From Apus apus (Eukaryota > Chordata > Aves > Apodiformes > Apodidae), in assembly GCF_020740795.1 (NCBI RefSeq), contig NC_067289.1, positions 24,416,608 to 24,480,607 on the forward strand: DNA of 64,000 nucleotides, given 5' to 3'. Position numbers and translations under genes: made by a program. The notes below the pieces were generated by a model. That model made no database searches, had not been told where the DNA came from, and worked only from the letters and a program-made list of their open reading frames with translations. Positions 38,997-49,257 of the stretch are shown here, one piece after another (positions within the stretch are counted from its first letter, which is position 1; every line of letters starts with the position of its first letter).

Positions 38997-39839
38997 GTAA
39001 GAGTTTCTTGAGGCCTGAAATGTTTGGGTAGTCCTTTGTGTTGCTAATGACGTGTTATGTACCTGTCGGATCTAAAGCCCCGTCCCTGTTACATACAACA
39101 CCTGTCATTAACTTTCCTGCTTCTCAGAGCTGGATGTAAGAATTCGACACGAAAAGGCTTAAGTTATTAACTCTGGGTTATCCAGGTTTGGGTTTATGGA
39201 ATTTACTTTAGCTGATCTACGAAAAAACTAGCAAAACAGTAGTAGGTTTGTCTTGTGACTTTTATGTTACCAAAATCCTAAGGAAGGGGGAGTCGCTGAA
39301 GGATTTGGAGACACAGCCTTGTCTGACAGGCAGCTTAGTGTACTTCTCACTCAGAATTTCAGGCTGGTTTTCTGCCTTGCTGACGCGCCTCAACACCACT
39401 CTTAGACGTTTGGCTGTGCTCTCAGCTGTCACGCTGACAAACCTTGCCAGTCCTCAGACCCCCCGCTCTGCCAGCCGGCTGGGAAATCGCCCCGGCCCCT
39501 TCGCAGCTCCGGCGCTAGGCTGGGTTGTGGGTCCTCCAGCAAACTTCTGCTCACACAGCCGCGGCTTGTCGTCTTCACTGCTTCGCAGTAGGCGGAAAAG
39601 CAGAAACTTACAGAAATGGGTCAGAGAAAGAGAATACAACGCTTCGAGTAGGGTTGGTTGTTTGTTTCCCCCCTGCTGTCTAAGCTAGCTCATTCAGAAA
39701 TTGCTACTTTGGTTCCCCTCCACCTGCCAGCCCGTGAATGTAGCTGGAGACCAACTGATAGTCCTGTAAGATGACGCTGTAGAAAAATCTCAGCGTTGTT
39801 CTCTTTCTTGGTTTCCAGGGTTTTTTCGCCGAAGCGGGG

Positions 39840-40643
39840 CGATGGGGTCACCCTGGCTTCTGAAACAAGGGCAGGTGCAGCCGAGCGTTTGCTGTGCCGG
39901 TCCTCCCTGAGGAGAGCCCGGCCAGGCTATGACGGGCAGGGCTGCCCTGCTCCTGCTGCACCAGTCTGGGCTGACTTGGCCCCGCGGCCCCGCACCGCGG
40001 CCCCGCACCGCGGCCCCGCACCGCCGCCGGGCCCAGCGCCGCCCCCCCCGCCGGACTCCAAGTCCCAGCAGCCTTCGCGCCGCCCCCGCCGCCCCGCGCC
40101 GGAGCCCCCGCGCAGAGGCCGCCGGGGCTTGTAGTCGGGCGGCGGGGCCGGCGAGGCGGCGGCAGCGGCAGCGCTCCGCCCCGGGGGAGGGACGGCGCAA
40201 GGCGGGCGTGGGGGACACGGGAGACAGGTACCCGCGGCGGGCGGCCCTGCCAGCCACCTCCTCGCCGCGGCCGGTCGCTGCCTCCGCGACGCGGCGGGGC
40301 GAGCTGCGAGAGCGGCGGCCTCCCGCGGGGCCCGGCGGCGTAAGCGGCGGCCTAGGGGAGCCCGCGGCGGGCTCGGACTCTTGAGGGGGGCCCCGCGGCC
40401 GAAGCGGGGGGTACCGCAGCGGCGGAGCCTGCCTCGCCCAGCCGGGCCCGCTCCTCCTCGCCGCTGCCGGCGGGAGGGACGGGGCGGCGGAGCGCGGAGC
40501 GGCCCCCGAGGCCGGCGGCGGGAGGAGGGAGCAGCGGGCGCGGGGCTCGGCGGAGCATGCCCTGAGGGCGGCCGCGGCTCGCTGCCATCCCGGCCGCCGG
40601 GGTGCGCGGTGCATGGTGTGGGGACGCACGGTCTCGATAATAA
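39840..40643 (+). promoter_or_regulatory. PPM1L: CpG-island promoter and 5' UTR of PPM1L
   Basis: Extremely GC- and CpG-rich DNA runs up to just before the PPM1L start codon, while flanks are AT-rich. It contains many GC boxes, C and G runs, and a 13-bp tandem repeat at 39984-40022. No TATA box is apparent, as usual for CpG-island promoters. The transcription start cannot be fixed. GC enrichment begins more weakly near 39350. Long open frames on both strands here are an effect of the missing AT-rich stop codons. Confidence 0.85.
39984..40022. repeat. 13-bp GC-rich tandem repeat, 3 copies
   Basis: Three exact units GCGGCCCCGCACC occupy 39984-39996, 39997-40009 and 40010-40022 inside the PPM1L CpG island. 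Confidence 0.95.
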
Positions 40644-40708
40644 ATGATAGAGGATACAATGACTTTGCTGTCTCTGCTGGGTCGGATCATGCGTTACTTC
40701 TTGCTTAG
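40613..40708 (+). other. Upstream ORF overlapping the PPM1L start
   Basis: An ATG 31 nt before the PPM1L ATG opens a 31-codon frame, +2 relative to PPM1L, that ends at TAG 40706-40708 inside the coding sequence. Its context is weak (T at -3, G at +4). A tiny uORF, ATGCCCTGA, also lies at 40556-40564. If these are within the mRNA leader they would reduce initiation at the first PPM1L ATG. Confidence 0.6.
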
Positions 40709-41042
40709 ACCGGAGACCCTGTTCTTGCTGTGCATCAGCCTGGCCCTGTGGAGTTACTTCTTCCACACAGATGAGGTGAAAACCATTGTTAAGTCCAGCA
40801 GGGATGCGGTGAAGATGGTGAAGGGCAAGGTGGCCGAGATCATGCAGAATGACAGGCTCGGGGGGCTAGACGTACTGGACGCAGAGTTCTCCAAGACCTG
40901 GGAGTTCAAGAGCCACAACGTGGCTGTCTACTCCATCCAAGGCCGGAGGGATCACATGGAGGACAGGTTCGAAGTAATCACTGACCTGGTGAACAAGACT
41001 CACCCCTCCATCTTCGGGATATTTGATGGGCACGGAGGAGAG
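40644..41042 (+). CDS. PPM1L: Protein phosphatase 1L (PP2C family), first coding exon
   Basis: PPM1L is a Mg/Mn-dependent Ser/Thr phosphatase anchored in the ER membrane, reported to act on TAK1, ASK1 and the ceramide transporter CERT. The exon encodes 133 codons of the ~360-residue protein and begins MIEDTMTLLSLLGRIMRYFL as in mammals. A hydrophobic anchor spans about residues 25-42 (LFLLCISLALWSYFF). The PP2C fold starts near residue 92 (HNVAVYSIQGRRDHMEDRF), with the acidic residues of motif I. The exon ends within the metal-binding motif FDGHGGE (residues 127-133). It ends in phase 0 at GAG, followed by GCAAGT, a GC rather than GT donor. ATG context is weak (T at -3); Met6 (ACAATGA, A at -3) could serve as an alternative start. 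Remaining exons lie beyond the window. Confidence 0.95.
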
Positions 41043-41075
41043 GCAAGTGCTCAGCTCGAAAATAACAAAAAGAAA

Positions 41076-41199
41076 GGGGAGGGGGGGGGGGGAGGGAGAA
41101 TGGTTAGAGGGCAAGGAATGGATGTGTTCTTGCCCACCAGGTTTGTGCAGTTGTCTTGAGACGTCGGGGGGATCCTTGCCTGTTTCGGGGGGAGGGGGG
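41076..41199 (+). other. G-run clusters with G-quadruplex potential
   Basis: G4, G12 and G3 runs at 41076-41096 and three G6 runs at 41166-41199 lie 34 to 157 nt after the PPM1L exon-1 donor on the sense strand. Such intronic G runs are known to enhance nearby weak 5' splice sites and can form quadruplexes in RNA. Confidence 0.7.
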
Positions 41200-43466
41200 A
41201 AAGTCTCTAAACAGGGAGAGGCAATGATACTCCATTCCTTTCTCTTCCACAATCAGCGCGGTATAAATGTGTTTGTATCCCCTCTGCCCTTTATAGTAGC
41301 AAAGGTTTAATTGAAGTAAAAGCCGTTGGAGGTGGCCCTTACGTGTGTGGAATAATGATGATGAGCACAAACTCCCTGGAGTCATCTTTTGTTACAGCGA
41401 AGTGTGGTGTGATCTCATTTTGGCACAGGGCTGCTCTCCCCCTCCTGTCAGGAGCTGGGCTCATCAGCAGTGGTTTCAGAGGAGCCCTCTTGAAGGCAGG
41501 CGTGTGTGCAGCCTTGAAGCTGGGGTGTGTAAAACGTGTCTTCACAGGCATTCTATCTCTCTCTCCCGTGAAGACCAGTGAGTCACTGAGGATGAGCATT
41601 GTGTTTGTGAATTGTGTGTAGTTTTCAAGTCATTACCACTGTGCTGTCATACTTGTCCCCTCCCTAGTGGAAAGCCAGGAAAAGTGTCATTTTAAAACTT
41701 TCTGCTGTTTAACCCCTGAACTTTTTTTAGGCAGGGTGAGTTCCTTTAGGTTGCACTATGTAAATAATATTACAGCTTGAGGGGATACTTAATTTATTTT
41801 GGATGACAAATGTTCAAGCTATAACTTCCTCTTCATTTAGGGTTGCGGTGCTGCCACGTAGCTTTTTGCATAGTACAAAGCACACGTTTCATAACTGTGG
41901 AAAAGGACAAAGACTTTGTCCTTGTGTGACAAATTAGCTCCAGCAACCATTGTGCAGGGTGTGAGATTACCTTATGGGTTTTGCTGGGATGATGGAAGAG
42001 AAACGTACAAGTTTTTCATGTAAGAGCTCCTGCTGAGGGAAGGGGTAAGGCAGCAGGACAGCTTGGGTGTTCCTCTGCTTTCACAGATCAGGGAGTCAAA
42101 GTCCTTCCTAGAAAAACACTGGCAGGGACCAGACACTAATGGAGCACAAGGATAGCAACTGCTATCCCTCTAAACCTGGAAGTGCTGCCTGAAAAATCCA
42201 GGCCTTAGGCACCCCGTCAAAAAGCTGCTCTTTTGCTGCCCGCGTGGTTGTAAGTGGACTCAGCTGTGTGTCCTGCTGCTGCCTCACGGTGTCGGGAATT
42301 TTGCCCCCTTTAAAGCAATACAAACACTTAGGATATTGAAAATTGTTGGCTTCATAAAAAATTCTGGTCGTGAACCTGTTTCCCTTTTTATGTCTGATTT
42401 CAGCTGGGGTGCAGTTGTGCCAACTGTTACTGGCATACTTGTGCCAGTTCACTATTCTTTGGCCTTTGAGGAATGCAGGTAGGAATGTATTTGTGTCACA
42501 AACTGGTACACATCTTCTGAGGGAACGTGAGCTCTGCTCAGTGTATTTGGTCCATCTGGCTCCTTTGTTTTCTGAGGCTTTGGATGAAAGGTGCTTGTGC
42601 TCTGTCTTCTGCTTTCTTCCCCTTTATTTAAACTGACAGTTTTCCTTGTCTGAACTGATCAGCCTAAACAAGTTTGCAGGAATATCTGTGTCATGTTTTT
42701 AAACAGTATTCCAAGACTGTTACAGCTAGAAGTATGATGTACACACTTAGACTTTGGCATTATGAAAGGGAGATCTTACTTTTTCCTTTAATTTTGGATC
42801 ATGGATGTATCTTGCCCTACACTTGGTTGCAAACTCAGTTTATTAAATAACTCAAAATAACACAGAGTATAACTAAATGACAGGAATGTACCCTGTATAT
42901 ATTTTTCATTTGTTTGTTTGGTTGTGGAACTTGGAATTACAACCATAAGATGTATTAATGATAACAATGGATCTGTGGAATGCTTGTTTGTCTTTCGTAT
43001 CCTGATTCCTCAGAACTTGCTCTCATTGATTCAGTGACAAAGTTATGAGGCTTTTATAAGAGGCCTGTCGTTTCGAAAGGTTTAGCAGATCTGTTTCCAA
43101 ACCTTACTAAAGTTAATACTTTAAAAATATATGTATCTCTTATTTATCTTTCTAATGAAATCCTCAGATGTTCTTAGTGACCGTTAGTGCTCAAAAAATA
43201 GGTGTCTAATCATTGGCAACTTAACTAGTTTCTAGCTCTAGATTTTATGTAAAACTGACCAGAAGAGCACAATCTGTGTGCTGTGCCTAGAGCAAAAAAT
43301 AGGTTATGAAAGATAGGTTTTAATCTAAGCAGGTTTTATAGTTTTGAGAAGAAAAGCGGAGAGGGAAAAGGAATAGCAAAAATTAATGCTTGTGTTTAGT
43401 CCATAGTACATAATACTAAACTTCAGGTCTCTATATGAGTTGGTTTTCTGGATATCTTTTTATGTG

Positions 43467-43533
43467 TTTGGTTTTTTGTTGTTGTTTTGGTTTGTTTTTT
43501 TTTTTGTGTGTATGTATTTTTTTGTTTTTTTTT
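43467..43533. repeat. T-rich low-complexity tract
   Basis: T runs are interrupted by single G, TG and TATG. No other structure was seen. Confidence 0.85.
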
Positions 43534-46480
43534 AAAGATAGATACCTCTCTGCAACACTTCACCTACATAGGTAGCAAAGCCTTTGTGAAGATTAAATTT
43601 CCTTTATGGGCTCCCAATAAATGTCTTTATGTGTATTTAAAGAACTAAGAACTGCAAATCTCTGGAGTTATGTGTGAAACAAACTGTTCTACAGGGGGAA
43701 AATTTGTTTTTCCAAAGAGACAATACCACAAATGAGCTGCTAGTTAATTCTTTCCAGCTATATACAAGGGAGTGTGTCTCTGTTAATTACTTCCTGCTAT
43801 ATCATGTTGAAGTGGAAGGATAGAGAAGCTTGAGTCAAGTAATATGAATTAGAGTGTAGGGCTAATTTATGAAGATTTCTGGGTTTTGCTTAAATCTTGC
43901 CAATATTTTGCATAAATTCTACTTTTCTGTTATGTCATTTCCTCTTCCATCTTACAATTATAGCCTGAATAGGTTGGCAGGCATTTACTTACATTTAGTA
44001 GCTGGCTCGATGAGAAAGCAATGAGCAAATATAATTATTGAAGTACTCTGTTACAGCTCAGAATCTTGAGTGCTGCTGCTATTGCTTGTTAAGGGCAGTA
44101 GTATTTCAGAGCTAGAACTCAATACGTGGTGTGTAGTGCAGTCTTCCTTTTATAAAAAGTTGGTTTGTTTCTTGAAGATTGAATAAGAATAATAATAATG
44201 CGGAACAGGTACTGGGTAAAGAACTGGACTTAGAACAAGGAAAAGTTCCTGCCTGTCTTACTGAATGACTTTGGTCAAAGGAGTCTTCAAGGTGATCTAA
44301 CTTAGAATCAAAAAAGAAGAGAAAAAAGTGTTTGTCTTTTCTGTCATCAGCTTCTTTACAAGGCTTAAAGATGGCTTGAGTGCTTTGTCTTTTTTCCTCC
44401 CCCTCCCCTTTTTCTTTATTCATAAGTTTTGGGGCTGTCTAGACTGCAAGATTGAGAAGTGGCAAACTATATGAAAGATAAAATAACAAGGAGCTTGAAA
44501 GCTGAGCGAAGGGAAGGATGGATGCTTAATCAGAACGATTTAGCTCTTTTAACTAGCGTTTACTAAAGGGTTCTTTTCTCAACTATTTCACGTTTAAGCA
44601 CTCGGTTTAATGAGATCTCAATATTAGACAAGAACAAAGTCGCTCAGCTACCATCTGCAGTTTTATGGTTATGGCTATGTGGCATATCATTGTTTTTTCC
44701 TAACCCTGTGAGGTGAAGACTTTAAAAATAATTATAGTCATAGATAGTACCTTAGATGCTGCCTGTGCTTGTTTGCAGTCGTAAACTGGTACGGATAACG
44801 ACGGTGAGAGATTAAAGCTCAGTAACTGTCACATAAAAATGTCTTGCTCTTTTTATTTCTCTTAGTCTCCTTAAATAGGAACATGGCAAGGCTTGTTCCT
44901 TACAGTCTGCAGGTGTGAATAGGAGTGTTTTGCATGATATAATTGGATTTTAGAGTTGCTGATATTGTCTTGCAATATGTGCAATACACCTTTTCCTTTT
45001 TATTCGTAGTGTAGGGAGAGATTGAGGAGCTTAAATGTGAAAGGAGGGAAGTTGCTGTATAAATGGCTAATGTTTGTAATCAGAGGCAGAATCTCTTAAT
45101 GCTTTGTGTGCCACGGGATCTTGAAATAGTAGCAGCGACTGTTGGCAGAAGTCTCTGGTTACTGATTAACTTAGGAAGACAAAAAAAAAAAGGGAAAGGT
45201 CAGGAGATAATGGTGAGAGTCCTTACTAGCAGTGTTGGAGACTATGGCACGGTGAATGCAGAGCTGAGGCCTGGAGAAGAGGGCACTGCACCAGCTGTGT
45301 TTGAATGAGCCTGCTGTGCTTTTAGACTACAGGTACTTGAAAGGATGATTAATTCCTCCCTGATTCTTTGGGATGAACTTGCTGTTGTTTTCAGGCTCGC
45401 TGCACTGAACAAGTTGCCTCGAGGTTGGGCTGGAAAGGGAACTCTGAAATGCTGCCTACCATGATGACAGCTCTTGTGCATATTCTCCTCCTTTAATGAT
45501 TATGAGATGACTTACTCCTCAGTGGAGGCTAATGGGTGAACTACGATAAATTTACCAAATAAGTGAGGCAGAGCAGCTATAAGTCATACTGTCAGAACAG
45601 GACATTGTATCTGGACACTTGTGTTCACACTAGTTAGCATTATTTTTGATCCCTTCACAAACTGGTGACCTGAACTCACCTGGGTTTATGTAGTCTGTGC
45701 TGTGATGCTGAGCATCTTTTCAGGCACTGATAGTTGGAAATTGATTCCATTTAATTGAAGCTGTTAGTTGGCTGTTGCAAGATAGTGTTTGCCTTCTACC
45801 AGATGAGAACATGAATAAATGAAAATGAATATTCTTATTTTTATCATCTTTAGACTTTTTCCTTTTGTCCTAGTTTCTGATCCTCATAGCAGAAGGTGGT
45901 TATGCTGTGTGGCACCAAGAAAAAGCTAACAATTTGCAATTATTTTTTTTCCTAAATATATCCAGATCTACTATTTCTAATTCAAAACCTGTTCCTCTGA
46001 TACTGAACTACTTAGGCAAAATTAGTGATGACAATTTATCTTTTGAGTAAAAGCCACTAAGGATTAATGGCTTGAGATATTCTAAGAATAAATCAAATAA
46101 AAGCTTTGAGTTTTTATGGACATTACAGCCTAGTTGTAACGTGAAGTATTTGAGGCTTTACAGTATTTAAAAAGAAACCACTGGGATAGTTTTCCTTTTA
46201 TAGTAATTTCCTTCAGTTTCTAATCTAGAATCCTCTGCAAAGTGCCTGATGGTTGAATAAATATTTACATAGGTGAGGTCATGTTGATATTCAAGTCTCA
46301 AATCTGCTTATAAATTCCACATGAATGGCCTAAAATATAATCTAAAATGATATATAGGAACATTTCTTTCATTTTGTTTAGTTTATCCAAGTTTTGATTC
46401 TTGGATATCATGTTGCAGGGGGATGATTTTCACCCTACAAAACCACGTTTATTTGATTTTAGATCTACACTCTATACTCA

Positions 46481-46506
46481 TTTAAGTCACAAAACTGTGA
46501 CTTAAA
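46481..46506. repeat. Perfect 10-bp palindrome with 6-nt spacer
   Basis: TTTAAGTCAC (46481-46490) and GTGACTTAAA (46497-46506) are reverse complements around AAAACT. Confidence 0.9.
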
Positions 46507-49241
46507 ATTGATTAAAATGGTATAAAAATATGTAATTGGAAGTAGGAACTCTTATCGCTGCCATTCACAGCTGTATCATTGAGTGTAGAATTGAGTCTTT
46601 TTCAATTTTTATAAAAATCAAAAAGCCAATTAATTTTATATGTAATCTGCCAGTTTAGCTGGAATCGGTGCCTCCACGTTCTGGCACAGAGGCAGCCAAC
46701 TGATTGCCCCTGGCTTAATTAAATGAATTTTGATTCTTCGATGCTTTCAGATTATAAAATTCATTTAAGTTTCTCCATGAACTTGAGTAACTCAGAGGGT
46801 TCCACGGGAGGTGTCTGTGTGCATGGTCAATGCAGAGTGGCTTCTCCATCGCTGCAGATGGGGAGGAGATTTCACAGCCACTGAACAGGAGTGTTCAGCC
46901 CGCGGTTGTGAGATGCTTTTTGACTTGGTACCCTGTGAGAGCGCTCCTGGGGCCCCATCTTTAGATACATAAGCCATCTCTGAAGATGGATCAAGGCTCA
47001 GCAGTGAGCAACATCCTAAATTTCTTAAAAATGTGATGATTTGTGCTATTGATACTGGTTACCACACAGCATAGGCAATAGTGAAGGCTTGTTAGCCTAG
47101 TCCTGCTTAACCTGGTGTCTGGCCTGATGGGTAATAAATTTTAGTACAGTTTTGCAGTGACAGAAGTTTGCTCAATTCCATTCTACAGGTCAGGAACTTG
47201 AACATATTTGTGTTTAATAGTGTGAGAGAAAATTTGGATTCTTCTGTCCTGCGGGGTTGGTTAACACAGGTGATTGCTGTAGCTCTGTCTAGAGTGTCAT
47301 GCTTTCAGTAGCTCTTTTGGACCAGAGTAATATTTCTCCTTCCTGCCTGTTGTAAGACATCCAAATATTTATGGTGGAAATTGTTCCTTAAAACTGAGTT
47401 TTGGCTTCTGGCACTTCTTAAACATTCTCCTGGCATATGGATGCTTTCTTTTGCTGCTGTCTAGTTTTTGCCAGTGGCTGCAACTCTTTTCTGCAGTCTT
47501 GGCCCTGTAGGAAGTCCCTGTACTAGTTGCTGGGTTCCCATGCACTAGATCTGATACCTCTACATTTTCCCTTGCTCTCAGGACTCTTCAACCCTTTCCT
47601 TCTTCATCTGGCCCATTTGACTTGCTTCCTCAGCACACATATCGCCTCCACAGAAGTGAAACTATGGGCAGTACTGCACCATGTCCCCATCCCCAGGATC
47701 CCTACTGAGCATACTGATCTCTTTGGAAATGGCAATATGCAAGATCCTGTGACCCAGAAAGGCAATCCCAAGGTGTCTGGTGATTATGTTTCTGGGGTCC
47801 CGAGGTTCAGGGCTTGCTCTTTCACTTCAATTACAGCACAGAAACTGACAGGTCTGGAAAAAGGAACAAAATGCTTATATATATTTCTTTGGTAGTGCCC
47901 TTTGGTATGAATATATGCCCTTGAAATAAGAGTTTCCAAAACTAATGTAAGAGTGGCAGCTGCTATAAATACGCACAGGAAGTCATATGCCTCTAACTCT
48001 GCTTCTTCACTGTAGTACTTGTTAAAACCTCAAAACTTAAGCAAACTCACTCACCCTTTTGGTCTCTACTGCCCTTCTCCCTACTCTGTGTCCCTGCAAA
48101 GCAAGCCTCCTCAGCCCCCACCTGTGTCCCCTGCTGTCCAGGCAGTTTTGTCACTATGCTTTTGTACCTGAGCATCCCATGAAGCTTCAACCATGATGAG
48201 CTGTGCTCAGTTTGCCCATGCCAGCCCTTGGATCTTTTCACCAGGGAGGTCGTCACATGTGCCAGGACCTGAGCAGCCCCCTGAAGAGCTGTGCAGCAGC
48301 GTGGGCCAGCAGTAGCTGCCTTAGCTGGGGGGCTCAGCCTGCAGCTCAGCAGGCTGCCAAAGCCAAGCAGGAGCAGGAGCTGCTGCTGCTCGTCGCGTGT
48401 GGCGCATCCGTGCTGATTAAAACGTTCTGTGTGTTCCTAGCAGTGTGCTTTTGTGTCCCAGTTTGAAAACCTCTGTGACACCTTTGGGAATGTATGCCCT
48501 GTGCCACTGCCTTCCAGAACAGGGAGCAGGTACAACTGATGCTCTTTTCTTTAAAATAGCTTTTATAACTGTCAGTTCCCTTCAGCTGCTGACTTTCTAG
48601 TCAGGTTCATGTTAGCATCGATGTCTGCCATCACTGGCTCTGTCACTAAATACCAGTCCAGCTGGATAGACTTCTCTTGCTCATGGACAGCCCAAGAGAT
48701 CTTCTATGTTAAAGAAGATCATGAAGATTAAATTACTCTTTGTCTTTATTAGCCCTGTAGAGTTTCAGTTCACCCTGGAGGTAATAAGACAAGAAGATGA
48801 CAGATAAGGCAAATTCCAAGGGAAGTTTCCATCCTGACAAAGATGTATATACATGCAGCTCGTGATCTTCAGGCCATTATAAGTTGAGTGCAGAATCAGT
48901 AGTTGCAACAAGTTGGAGAATTTTTCTTTTGGGCTCTCTGTTTGCTTTACTTCCCTTGTTAGGCTAGTGTTAAACACTTCAGCTATTGTTTTTTATTAAA
49001 GCAGTTTAAAACTTACTGCCAAATGTAGAGATTTCATTTCAAAGCAGCATAGCTTGAAAAAAAGTAAATTTCACTACAGTTTACAAGAAAGGTTTTGAGG
49101 TGCCAGAATGCTAATAAATCAAGTCAGGTTGTGTAAATTGTAGTTTAAAGAACTGCCCATTGATGCCATAAAAGCTGATATTTAAATGGCAAAGCTGTTC
49201 CTGACCCGGTATTAGTGAACTATTCTGTTCACATTCAAGGG

Positions 49242-49257
49242 AAAAAAAAAAAAAAAA
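49242..49257 (+). repeat. Poly(A) run, 16 nt
   Basis: Uninterrupted A16. No retrocopy body was recognised on either side. Confidence 0.9.

Noticed and set aside
39248-39688. 146-codon open frame upstream of the CpG island
   Set aside because: The product is not recognised and composition is rising in GC. It looks like chance openness, although unannotated transcription here cannot be excluded.
39790-40766. Long open frames of up to 289 codons on both strands
   Set aside because: They lie in the CpG island, where stop codons are rare by composition. The translations are Arg/Pro/Ala-rich with no recognisable domain and overlap each other and the PPM1L leader.
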